Assembly: GCA_002395605.1 (NCBI GenBank)
Contig: DGXO01000060.1
Location: 1 to 59,421 of the forward strand
Direction of reading: 5' to 3'
Origin: Bacteroidales bacterium UBA4230
Lineage (GTDB): Bacteria > Bacteroidota > Bacteroidia > Bacteroidales > UBA932
DNA: 59,421 bases
Positions within the stretch are counted from its first letter, which is position 1. Each line of letters opens with the position of its first letter. Positions 40,876 to 47,879 of this stretch are shown piece after piece. The notes below the pieces were generated by a model. That model ran no database searches and was not told the origin of the DNA. It saw only the letters and a list, made by a program, of their open reading frames with translations. Made by a program: the position numbers and the translations under genes.

Positions 40876-41478
40876 CTAACGTACCTCTATGAGCTCAACA
40901 ACGAATTTAAGGGCGCTGTAGGGAGGAATTCCGCCGGTTCCGCGGTCTCCGTAGGCAAGGTGGTAAGGAAGATAGAGTTCATATTTGGCACCTTCGCTCA
41001 TGAGCTGAAGGCCTTCGGTCCAGCCTTTGATAACCTGATTGAGGCCGAATTCGATGGGCTCTCCCCTCTTGTAGGAGCTGTCAAAGACCTGGCCGTTGGG
41101 GAAGGTTCCCTCATAGTGGCAGTACACCTTGTCAGTAGCCTTGGGCTTACGGCCGGTGCCTTCCTTGATCACTTTATACATGAGGCCGCTGCCGGTTGCC
41201 TTGACGGCGGGGTCTTTTGCCATGGAAGCCAGGAACTTCTCACCCTCTTCCTTTGCGGCGGCACCCGCTGCGGCGTTTCTTTCGGCCGATTCATCTTCAA
41301 GTTCCTTGTAGAAGGCTTCAAGGGCCTCCCCCGCCTCTTCAAGGGAGATGGCGGGCTTGGTGCCGGTGAGCATGGCTTTGAGGCCTGCGAGGAAGTCCTC
41401 CACGTTAGGGACGCGTATGCCCTGCTGATAGAAGCTGGAGGCGACGCTCATTCCGAATGCGTAAGATTTCTTATCCAT
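40876..41478 (-). CDS. FKBP-type peptidyl-prolyl cis-trans isomerase
   Basis: A 200-residue PPIase. The N-terminal half (1-95) is the helical dimerisation domain seen in FkpA/Mip-type proteins (MDKKSYAFGMSVASSFYQQG). The C-terminal half (about 105-200) is the FKBP fold with VYCHYEGTFPNGQVFDSSY, PIEFGLNQVIKGW and LPYHLAYGDRGTGGIPPYSAL. No signal peptide is present, so it is probably cytoplasmic. It is the first gene of FKBP-recR-oxidoreductase-queC-barrel protein. Confidence 0.92.
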   Translation of the reverse strand: MDKKSYAFGMSVASSFYQQGIRVPNVEDFLAGLKAMLTGTKPAISLEEAGEALEAFYKELEDESAERNAAAGAAAKEEGEKFLASMAKDPAVKATGSGLMYKVIKEGTGRKPKATDKVYCHYEGTFPNGQVFDSSYKRGEPIEFGLNQVIKGWTEGLQLMSEGAKYELYLPYHLAYGDRGTGGIPPYSALKFVVELIEVR

Positions 41479-41496
41479 ATTTTTGATGATTGTTTA

Positions 41497-41504
41497 CAAA
41501 GATA
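41497..41504 (-). promoter_or_regulatory. Promoter -7 box of the FKBP-recR-queC operon (TATCTTTG)
   Basis: Minus-strand TATCTTTG lies 18 bp upstream of the FKBP ATG, in the 35-bp gap after the glycosidase gene. It makes the operon independent of the upstream glycosidase unit. Confidence 0.72.
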
Positions 41505-41513
41505 GTAAAAAAA

Positions 41514-43499
41514 CTATTCCCAGCAGTCCACGACCGTGGCTCCTGCAGGAAGAAATACGTATTTTCCAAAATGACGGCATCTTTTGCCGTCCGGGGCCTG
41601 CGAGAAAATGGTTTTGCCGCGGCGCAGCCCGGTCTTGATCCGGACCACTTTACCTTGATGGCCGCTGTTGGAGACAACGCTTACAAAGGTTTTTCCGGAA
41701 CAGAGTACCTGCAGCGACAGGCCCTTCCCGTAACGGGAGAAACTGAGGGGCTGCTCCTCAACCCTTATGGCATCTCTGATTATGGCCGACAACTTTTTGA
41801 CGGCACCTTTACGCACAGCCCCAAGGCCTATCATGGAAGGGATCCACACAACACGGCCCCTGCCGTAAGCATGGTCTGCCCTTCTGGTTTTCCGGCCATC
41901 GGCATTGAGGATGCCTTCCCACAGATGAACCCACATTTTCCTTCCGCCGACATCAATCTTCTGGTCTCCGGGGCTACAGAAAACTTCTTCAAGGGTGGCT
42001 CCGAATACATCGGAGAGAGGAAATCCGTGCCCGAATACGTCACTCATATACTCGTCGTAGAAAAAACTGAGGCCTTCCACCAGGAGTGTCCCGCCCTTTT
42101 CCACAAAGCTTCTGAGGGAAGCATAGTAATGCCTTGGAATGCATACCTGGCCTGAAATGATGACAGCTTTTCCGGAATTATCTTCACGGGTCCAGTCATA
42201 TTCACCCATTTCCCCAAACTGGGGCTTCAGGCCATGCTCCATAAGAGCCTGATACATTGCCACTGCGCTTTTCATCACTCCGCCCTCGTGGCGGCCTTCA
42301 TAGTCAGAGTCTGTGAGGTCACCAAGCTGGACCTGTTTTTCGGCCCAAAGGGATTCCCTGGCATAGAGGATGGAGACAGGACTCTCAAGAGGCATTGCAT
42401 TGGCAAATATATCTGCATTTGAAGATATTGCCAGGGCGGTTTTTCGCGCCACTTCGCTTCTGGCCGACACTCCTCCCTGCATATTGAGCAGCGCCCATTC
42501 TCCGGCTTCTCCGCCTACCCCGCGGGGATTGAGGGTCCAGAAAATGACGCCTCCTGCGCCTTCTCCTATTCCTGTCCACATCCACTGGGCAAGTTCCTCA
42601 GGGGTTGGACAGAAGGCGTTGAAAGCGCTGTAAGTGTTGTTCCCGGCCTGAAGTTCTGTAATCAGCCAAGGGATGGGGCCGGCGCCGCTGCGGATAATGT
42701 CGCAGTTGGCGGCCATGGCAAGGTTATATCTCTCACGGGGGAAGTATCCGAAATGCCAGGAGGGGTGGGCCGATGCTCCAAGCGATGAAAGGAACTCCCT
42801 CCAGGCAGGGAAATCATACTCCGCCGCATTACGGAAAATCTGGTGATTGTTGACGTGGATCTGATGTGCGGGGTCTATTGCCCTTACACGCCTGGCAACT
42901 GAAGCAAGGTAATCCGTGTTGTACTCAAGAAGGAAACGTTCAGTGTCAAAATGAACCAGTACCGGATATCCTTCCGGGGTGAAGGTCTTGTGAGGGTGTG
43001 ACTTTTTCCACTCCTCGAAACGGGCGTTGGTGAAGGGCTCGTCTGGAAGCACGCCTTCCACTCCGGGCTCATTTATCAGCACCCAGGCCTTGAGGGCCGG
43101 ATGATCCTTGAAATGGGCCACGAGGGCATCCGTAAAGGCATTTACAGTTTTTTCGTGGGCGGCATCTACGGGGAATTTGAATCCTCCTATGCCGTTACCT
43201 TCCATATCAGGGAAGATTGTGGCAAATACCCCTATGCCATTCTCATGGGCATAATCGAAGGCCCTGTCAAACAGGGAGAAGTCCCAGCCGTCCTTCCCAT
43301 GGCAATAGGATTCAAACATCCTTATGCGGCAGGCTTTCATACCGCAGTCCTTCATTGTGCGGAACCAGCCGCTCACATCGGAGTCGGTCTGGCCTGGCTC
43401 AATGAAAATCTGGGCGCCTATAAAGGGAATATCCCGGGCCTCCATTCCTATTGAAACCATTCCAAGCAGTATACTTAGAAAAATGCGTTTAGCGTTCAT
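41514..43499 (-). CDS. Clan GH-A glycosidase, GH42/GH164-like
   Basis: A 661-residue exported glycoside hydrolase. A signal peptide (residues 1-21) precedes a (beta/alpha)8 barrel with the acid/base Glu in WVLINEPGVEG (about 143) and a likely nucleophile in PWLITELQAG (about 285). A class-I-glutamine-amidotransferase-like trimerisation domain follows (about 400-590, with VIISGQVCIPRHYYASLRSF and GGTLLVEGL), and a small C-terminal beta domain. That order is typical of GH42 and related families (beta-galactosidase or beta-mannosidase). Substrate is not predictable and no SusC/SusD or polysaccharide-utilisation cluster is nearby. It overlaps the queD end by 11 bases. Confidence 0.78.
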   Translation of the reverse strand: MNAKRIFLSILLGMVSIGMEARDIPFIGAQIFIEPGQTDSDVSGWFRTMKDCGMKACRIRMFESYCHGKDGWDFSLFDRAFDYAHENGIGVFATIFPDMEGNGIGGFKFPVDAAHEKTVNAFTDALVAHFKDHPALKAWVLINEPGVEGVLPDEPFTNARFEEWKKSHPHKTFTPEGYPVLVHFDTERFLLEYNTDYLASVARRVRAIDPAHQIHVNNHQIFRNAAEYDFPAWREFLSSLGASAHPSWHFGYFPRERYNLAMAANCDIIRSGAGPIPWLITELQAGNNTYSAFNAFCPTPEELAQWMWTGIGEGAGGVIFWTLNPRGVGGEAGEWALLNMQGGVSARSEVARKTALAISSNADIFANAMPLESPVSILYARESLWAEKQVQLGDLTDSDYEGRHEGGVMKSAVAMYQALMEHGLKPQFGEMGEYDWTREDNSGKAVIISGQVCIPRHYYASLRSFVEKGGTLLVEGLSFFYDEYMSDVFGHGFPLSDVFGATLEEVFCSPGDQKIDVGGRKMWVHLWEGILNADGRKTRRADHAYGRGRVVWIPSMIGLGAVRKGAVKKLSAIIRDAIRVEEQPLSFSRYGKGLSLQVLCSGKTFVSVVSNSGHQGKVVRIKTGLRRGKTIFSQAPDGKRCRHFGKYVFLPAGATVVDCWE

Positions 43500-43818
43500 A
43501 GGCCGCCATGTTCATCTCGCTTTCCCACACCTCCACGCGGTAGGCGTTCTCCACGTGGTCGCAGATCCAGCGCGCTATGTTTTCCGCGGTGGGATTGAAG
43601 GGCAAAACGTCATTGAGATTCTTGTGGTCCAGGGCACCGGAGATGTCACGCTTGATGTGGGTGAAATCCGTCACCATGCCGTCTGCGTTGAGGGTTTCGC
43701 TCTTGCAGTAGATCTTGACAATCCAGTTGTGGCCGTGGAGGTCTTCGCACTTGCTTTCATAGGAGAGCTTGAGCGCGTGAGCCCCGGCTATTTCCAGTCT
43801 TTTGCAAACGTAGTACAT
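43489..43818 (-). CDS. queD: 6-carboxy-5,6,7,8-tetrahydropterin synthase QueD
   Basis: QueD makes 6-carboxytetrahydropterin from dihydroneopterin triphosphate, the second step of preQ0 synthesis. The 109-residue protein has the zinc histidines in FEI-type EIAGAHAL (His15) and LHGHNW (His28/30). The Cys-containing SKCEDLHGHN and DFTHIKRDISGALDHKNLND follow, and a late acidic residue lies in EVWESEMN. It starts on the pnuC stop (TAATG). Confidence 0.93.
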   Translation of the reverse strand: MYYVCKRLEIAGAHALKLSYESKCEDLHGHNWIVKIYCKSETLNADGMVTDFTHIKRDISGALDHKNLNDVLPFNPTAENIARWICDHVENAYRVEVWESEMNMAAYER

Positions 43819-44393
43819 TATACAAACTTACCTTTTCTTTTCCAGTGATAATATCCATATACGGCCGATGCCGAATACACAAGATATAGCCCGGCCATCC
43901 AGTACTGGCCGGTTTGGATGCAAAGGGCCGTGGACATGATGTCTGCCACAATCCAGAGTATCCACTGCCTGAGGTAACTCTGGGCCAGCCACCATGTGGC
44001 GATTACGCTGAGGACTGCCGCCGTAGCGTCAAGGAATGGAGCAGCATCTCCGGTAAGCCTCAGCACCCATGCAAGCGCCAGGGAGCCAAGAACAAACGCC
44101 ACGGAGCTCCATAGCATCACGCTTTCCGGGAGTTTCCTGAGGTGGATTTCACCTTCCCCTACCTGGGCGCTGTCCTTGCGCCATTTGTAAAGGCCCACTA
44201 CGGAAACTGCCATGTAGTAGATGTTGAGGCCCATGGAGGCCCACACATGCTGGACGGCGAAACTGAAGGCGCAGGCGGCACCGGTAAGGATGCCCACAAC
44301 CCACATGGAATTCTTTTGCAGCACTTCCAGCACTACGTACAAGACGCCGGTTACAGCCGCAAAAATCTCTATTGCCAGAATAACAGTTTCCAT
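43818..44393 (-). CDS. pnuC: PnuC-family vitamin/nucleoside transporter
   Basis: PnuC-family facilitators move nicotinamide riboside, thiamine or other phosphorylatable molecules across the inner membrane. From ATG 44393 (METVILAIEIFAAVTGVLYVVL) it has 191 residues with about seven membrane helices. The sequence LNIYYMAVSVVGLYKW and the C-terminal YLVYSASAVYGYYHWKRKGK are the usual aromatic family motifs. An open frame upstream runs through a terminator and tRNA-Thr and is not used. The gene overlaps queD (TAATG), so its cargo could be a queuosine- or pterin-related compound; that is inference. Confidence 0.87.
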   Translation of the reverse strand: METVILAIEIFAAVTGVLYVVLEVLQKNSMWVVGILTGAACAFSFAVQHVWASMGLNIYYMAVSVVGLYKWRKDSAQVGEGEIHLRKLPESVMLWSSVAFVLGSLALAWVLRLTGDAAPFLDATAAVLSVIATWWLAQSYLRQWILWIVADIMSTALCIQTGQYWMAGLYLVYSASAVYGYYHWKRKGKFV

Positions 44394-44397
44394 AATC

Positions 44398-44427
44398 AAA
44401 AAGAGGGAAACCCTGTGGGGCTTCCCC
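44398..44427 (-). terminator. Intrinsic terminator between tRNA-Thr and pnuC
   Basis: On the minus strand GGGAAGCCC-CACA-GGGTTTCCC, with one G-U pair, is followed by TCTTTTT. The T tract ends about five bases before the pnuC ATG. It terminates the tRNA transcript, and read-through would be needed if pnuC has no promoter of its own. Confidence 0.85.
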
Positions 44428-44431
44428 TTTG

Positions 44432-44504
44432 AGCCACTCATCAGGCTCGAACTGACGACCTGCGCGTTACGAATGCGCTGCTCTACCGACTGAGCTAAAG
44501 TGGC
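44432..44504 (-). tRNA. tRNA-Thr (anticodon CGU)
   Basis: A 73-nt cloverleaf is readable on the minus strand. The acceptor stem is GCCACTT with GAGTGGC (one G-U), the D-arm GCTC...GAGC, the anticodon loop TTCGTAA with anticodon CGT (reads ACG), the T-arm GTCAG-TTCGAGC-CTGAT, and the discriminator base T. CCA is not encoded. The last anticodon-stem pair (GCGCA with CGCGC) is an A-C mismatch. A TATATTTG promoter lies about 30 bp upstream and a terminator follows. Confidence 0.93.
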
Positions 44505-44509
44505 TTTTT

Positions 44510-44541
44510 GCCGATTGTGATGAATCGGGACTACAAATATA
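44510..44541 (-). promoter_or_regulatory. Promoter and leader hairpin of tRNA-Thr
   Basis: Minus-strand TATATTTG (44534-44541) is the -7 box. Between it and the tRNA is the perfect hairpin CCGATT-CATCAC-AATCGG, which may form in the 5' leader that RNase P removes. Confidence 0.65.
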
Positions 44542-44580
44542 CAACAATTTTTTTAATTCCCATATATTCCCCACTTCTTT

Positions 44581-44714
44581 GTAATGCCGATACGGTGTAG
44601 CTTAACCCGCTTACTCTCAGTTACTTGCAGAGTTGTTTGGGATTACCGGTAATCCTAAACACTTGTGTAAGTGGCTGTATGTTAATTATTTGTCTTCCAC
44701 CGCATCGGCATTAC
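44581..44714. repeat. Symmetric intergenic repeat copy 5, long form
   Basis: A 134-bp element exactly symmetric about 44647/44648. The centre is TTTGGGATTACCGGTAATCC (then TAAA), a 24-bp near-perfect palindrome. Outermost arms GTAATGCCGATACGGTG (44581-44597) and CACCGCATCGGCATTAC (44698-44714) match at 16 of 17 pairs. Intermediate arms carry the family motif (GCTTAACCCGCTTACTCTCA on the left). Unlike copies 1-4 it does not touch a gene end; it lies in the 427-bp gap between tRNA-Thr and the HI0933-type gene. Confidence 0.85.
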
Positions 44715-44756
44715 GTTTATTGCTGTCGGGTCTTTGATTGAAGTAAGGATGTGGCA

Positions 44757-44856
44757 GGGCAACGATTTACACGTTTCAGAGCCTTTTTGTGCATTTCGTT
44801 GCCCATTTGGTCAATGATTCACACGAAAATGGCGTTTTTTGTGCGTTTCGTTGCCC
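44757..44856. repeat. Two tandem imperfect palindromes upstream of the HI0933-type gene
   Basis: Unit 1 runs from GGGCAACGATTTACACG (44757) to GTGCATTTCGTTGCCC (ends 44804). Unit 2, offset by 52 bp, runs from GGTCAATGATTCACACG to GTGCGTTTCGTTGCCC (ends 44856). Each unit is internally self-complementary at its ends and the right halves are nearly identical direct repeats. They lie 50 bp before the -7 box of the downstream gene. No protein is encoded. Confidence 0.75.
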
Positions 44857-44906
44857 GGGGATACCATCTGAGATAATTGTTTATTGCAGCAGAGCCGTAT
44901 TTTTTG

Positions 44907-44914
44907 TATTTTTG
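44907..44914 (+). promoter_or_regulatory. Promoter -7 box (TATTTTTG) of the HI0933-type gene and queE
   Basis: TATTTTTG fits TAnnTTTG and lies 17 bp before the ATG. The upstream ATTG at about 20 bp spacing is a weak -33. Confidence 0.65.
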
Positions 44915-44931
44915 CAGCCAAATAGATCATT

Positions 44932-46425
44932 ATGCGTTCTGACATCATTGTAATAGGCGGAGGAGCCGCCGGACTTATGGCAGCCATAGGCGCTGCGGAA
45001 CAGATTGCCGCAGGCGGCGGCGCAGGTACCGTGACCGTACTTGAAAAAATGCCCAAGGCTGGCCGTAAGGTTATGATTACCGGTAAAGGCAGGTGCAATT
45101 TCACCAATGTAAAAGACTGGGGAGACTTCCAGTCCCATATCCGTACGGATGTGAATTTCCTTAACCCGGCCTGGCACACCCTCACCCCACAGGGCGTGAT
45201 TGATCTCCTTAAGCGTAACGGTCTCAGGAGCGTCGTTGAACGCGGAGACCGCGCATTCCCGGAATCACATATGGCAGGAGACGTGGTGGATACCCTTCTC
45301 CGTGCCTGCACGCTTTCCGGCGTGAAAGTGGTCACAGACTGCGAGGTTAAAACCATAGACATAACCCCCAGGGGCTTCAGCCTGGACTGCATCCAGACAT
45401 CCCGCAAGCAGGTGCGCATCCCCACTGAGCGTCCTCCCATGCGCGGAAAGCCCGCCCCCACCCGTGAGGAACTCACAATTGAGCCCATAGAGTACAACTG
45501 CACCAAACTCATCATAGCCACCGGCGGCCTGTCATATCCTGGCACCGGCAGCACCGGAGACGGCTATATGTGGGCCGAGGAACTTGGCCACGGCATAGAC
45601 TCCTGCTTCCCTTCACTCACGGCACTTGTCCCCGCCGGCTACAAGGGTCCCAACCCCCTCCAGGGCCAGATCAAGGAGGCATTCCGCGGCCGCACCGTGT
45701 ACGGAAAGACCAAGGAGAGAAAGATTGCACCGCTTCCGTCCTGGTACCCTAAATTTGAGAAGCACATAGAGCGCGTAACACCTCTAAGTGAGCTTGGAGA
45801 GCTGTTTAACGGCAATAATCTGGACAATGTCCAGCTGTCCCTCTACATCAACGGCAACCTTTCACAGCAGGAGTTTGGAGACATTGAATTCACTGACGGC
45901 GGCCTTGAAGGCCCCCTTGGCTTCATGGTAAGCCGCAAGGCCGTGAAGGCCCTCATAGACGGCCAGAAGGTGTATGTGGCGCTTGATCTCAAGCCCGCAG
46001 TGGAACTTGAGAAACTGGATGCCGATATCCACGCAAAGTGGGAGGACGTTATCCACGACGACCGTTCCAAGGGCCAGAGTTTCCAGCGTCTTTTCCGCAT
46101 CATGCTTGGAAAGCTCATCCCCTGGAACCTTACCCTGGCTTTCCTCAAGTGCAACCCCAAGGTGAGCGTAGACACCCTTGCATCGGCCCTTAAGGACTGG
46201 CGTATGGACATTGCCGGATTTGTGGGCTTTGAGCGTGCAGTAATAACCGCCGGAGGCGTCTCTACGGCCGATGTCACCGCCAAAACCCTGGAGTCAAAGA
46301 AGCAGCCCGGCCTCTACTTTGCCGGAGAGGTCCTGGATATGGACTGCGATACAGGCGGCTACAATATGCAGGTTGCATTCTGCACCGGATACCTTGCCGG
46401 TCAAAGCGCCGCCAAAGCACTGTAA
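44932..46425 (+). CDS. HI0933-family FAD-dependent oxidoreductase (BaiN/RdsA-like)
   Basis: A 497-residue flavoprotein. The FAD-binding Rossmann motif is IVIGGGAAGLMAAIGAAEQ (residues 4-22), followed by GRKVMITGKGRCNFTN, the family hallmark. The middle insertion domain and the C-terminal signature AVITAGGVSTADV and GLYFAGEVLDMDCDTGGYNMQVAF are present. It is about 80 residues longer than typical because of an extra stretch near 130-180. The physiological substrate of this family is unsettled. Its stop overlaps the queE start (TAATG), so the two are co-translated. Confidence 0.9.
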   Translation: MRSDIIVIGGGAAGLMAAIGAAEQIAAGGGAGTVTVLEKMPKAGRKVMITGKGRCNFTNVKDWGDFQSHIRTDVNFLNPAWHTLTPQGVIDLLKRNGLRSVVERGDRAFPESHMAGDVVDTLLRACTLSGVKVVTDCEVKTIDITPRGFSLDCIQTSRKQVRIPTERPPMRGKPAPTREELTIEPIEYNCTKLIIATGGLSYPGTGSTGDGYMWAEELGHGIDSCFPSLTALVPAGYKGPNPLQGQIKEAFRGRTVYGKTKERKIAPLPSWYPKFEKHIERVTPLSELGELFNGNNLDNVQLSLYINGNLSQQEFGDIEFTDGGLEGPLGFMVSRKAVKALIDGQKVYVALDLKPAVELEKLDADIHAKWEDVIHDDRSKGQSFQRLFRIMLGKLIPWNLTLAFLKCNPKVSVDTLASALKDWRMDIAGFVGFERAVITAGGVSTADVTAKTLESKKQPGLYFAGEVLDMDCDTGGYNMQVAFCTGYLAGQSAAKAL

Positions 46426-47033
46426 TGTATAAAGTCAACGAGATATTCTATAGCCTTCAGGGAGAGGGGTTCTGGACAGGGACCCCAATGGTGTTCGTGC
46501 GCCTTAGCGGGTGCAACCTCCGCTGCCCCTTCTGTGACACCAATCACAGCGAGTTCCGCCTCATGACCGTGGAAGATATCGTTAAGCAGGTTACCGCCCT
46601 GGACCCGGAGAACTGTGGCCATGTGTGCATTACTGGCGGTGAGCCCCTCCTTCAACTGGGCACTGACCTCATTGACGCCCTCCACCGTTTCTATTACAGC
46701 ATCCATGTGGAGACCAACGGCACCAAACTGGTACCGCGCGGTGTAGACTGGGTTACGCTAAGTCCAAAGGAGGATGTGAGGTACATCGGCCCTGCCGCAA
46801 AAGTGGTCCTGGACCAGGCCCAGGAGGTGAAACTGGTCTATGACGGCACCATGCCGCAGGAACGCATAGAGCGCTGGGCGCAGTTCCCCGCAAAATGGCA
46901 CTTCCTGCAGCCCTGTGACACAGGAGAGCCTTCACGCAATACAAAGATTCTGAAGGATACCGTGGCCTACATCAAGTCCCACACCACCTGGAGGCTTTCC
47001 CTCCAAACCCATAAAATCATAGGGGTCAGATAA
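46425..47033 (+). CDS. queE: 7-carboxy-7-deazaguanine synthase QueE
   Basis: QueE is a radical-SAM enzyme that contracts 6-carboxytetrahydropterin to carboxydeazaguanine. The 202-residue protein starts MYKVNEIFYSLQGEGFWTG, has the cluster motif SGCNLRCPFCDTNH (about 29-42) and the SAM-binding ITGGEPLLQ. It ends in WRLSLQTHKIIGVR, as other QueE proteins do. It is coupled to the HI0933-type gene and ends at symmetric repeat copy 6. Confidence 0.94.
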   Translation: MYKVNEIFYSLQGEGFWTGTPMVFVRLSGCNLRCPFCDTNHSEFRLMTVEDIVKQVTALDPENCGHVCITGGEPLLQLGTDLIDALHRFYYSIHVETNGTKLVPRGVDWVTLSPKEDVRYIGPAAKVVLDQAQEVKLVYDGTMPQERIERWAQFPAKWHFLQPCDTGEPSRNTKILKDTVAYIKSHTTWRLSLQTHKIIGVR

Positions 47034-47038
47034 GGTGT

Positions 47039-47148
47039 CCGTTTTTCTTATCTTATTGATAATGAGTTAGATACAACATTTACTCACATCTTTTTTGCTG
47101 GGAGTAAATGTTGTAAATCACTAATAATGAGGAACTTATCAAAAACGG
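47039..47148. repeat. Symmetric intergenic repeat copy 6 (CCGTTTTT-armed)
   Basis: Outer arms CCGTTTTT (47039-47046) and AAAAACGG (47141-47148) are equidistant from the centre of a hairpin ACAACATTTACTC (47073-47085) / GAGTAAATGTTGT (47102-47114) with a T-rich 16-nt loop. Intermediate arms are TTATCTTATTGATAATGAG and, inward from the right, GATAAGTTCCTCATTATTAG, matching the family motif. The right outer arm encodes the last codons and stop of the convergent nucleotidyltransferase gene. Confidence 0.8.
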
Positions 47149-47879
47149 GCAGCTAGAGCTTCTGCTTCCCGCAAGCCTTCCGGGCTGCCTATGTCCACAA
47201 GACGCATATCGGCCGGGGCCACCACGCCTTTAATGGGCCTGAGGGCCGCCATGGAAAGGTAAAAATCTATGATCCCGAACTTTGATGGCCAGGAGGCCAT
47301 GGCCGGAAAAACATCCTCCGAGATAATGTGTATGCCGCAGAAACTGAATTTGTGATATGCCGAAGGGTCGTAATCCGGCAGGTAGGGGCTTTTCACTTCC
47401 CCGGTTTTCACGTTGGTCCAGCCGGTGAGGCGCATGTCGTCGTCAAAAAGGAGGCAGCGGTCTGCTGGGGCATCCCTTACTAGAAGCGTAGCCAGGGTGC
47501 CGGGATAGTCCTGGCCGATAAACCAGCCAATATCCAGCGTGGATAGGATGTCGGCATTGTGAACAAGGAATCGGCCCTCAAGGGAATGCAGAAGTGGCGC
47601 CGCGTGCTTTATCCCGCCGCCTGTCTCAAGCGGCTCCTCCAGTTCTTCAGATATGGCAATGGGCAGGCCGTAATTGTCATTGCCCCTCAGGAAATCCTCT
47701 ATCTGGGAGGCAAAATGATGGACGTTAACCACAAAGGAATCGCAGCCCTGGGCCGAAAGCTTTTTGATGACACGCTCCAGCATGGGAACACCCGCAACTG
47801 GCACAAGAGCCTTGGGCATATGGTCAGTAATGGGCCTCAGCCTTGTGCCAAGACCTGCGGCAAAAACAAGCGCTTTCAT
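47139..47879 (-). CDS. Sugar-1-phosphate nucleotidyltransferase, MurU-like
   Basis: A 246-residue nucleotidyltransferase. The signature AAGLGTRLRPITDHMPKALVPVAGVPML (split near residues 7-34) has the catalytic GxGTRLxP and PKA motifs, and HNADILS (about 112) carries the metal Asp. It follows and overlaps by four bases a gene for an AmgK-like kinase, the typical pair that converts recycled MurNAc (or GlcNAc) to its UDP form. GDP-mannose-type activity cannot be excluded. Confidence 0.85.
   Translation of the reverse strand: MKALVFAAGLGTRLRPITDHMPKALVPVAGVPMLERVIKKLSAQGCDSFVVNVHHFASQIEDFLRGNDNYGLPIAISEELEEPLETGGGIKHAAPLLHSLEGRFLVHNADILSTLDIGWFIGQDYPGTLATLLVRDAPADRCLLFDDDMRLTGWTNVKTGEVKSPYLPDYDPSAYHKFSFCGIHIISEDVFPAMASWPSKFGIIDFYLSMAALRPIKGVVAPADMRLVDIGSPEGLREAEALAARF

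Noticed and set aside
44394..44441. Upstream start for PnuC
   Set aside because: It would start in tRNA-Thr and translate through the terminator stem.
44581..44714. Integron attC site or transposon end
   Set aside because: No integrase, no core recombination sites (RYYYAAC), and the element is symmetric around a palindrome and recurs at terminators.
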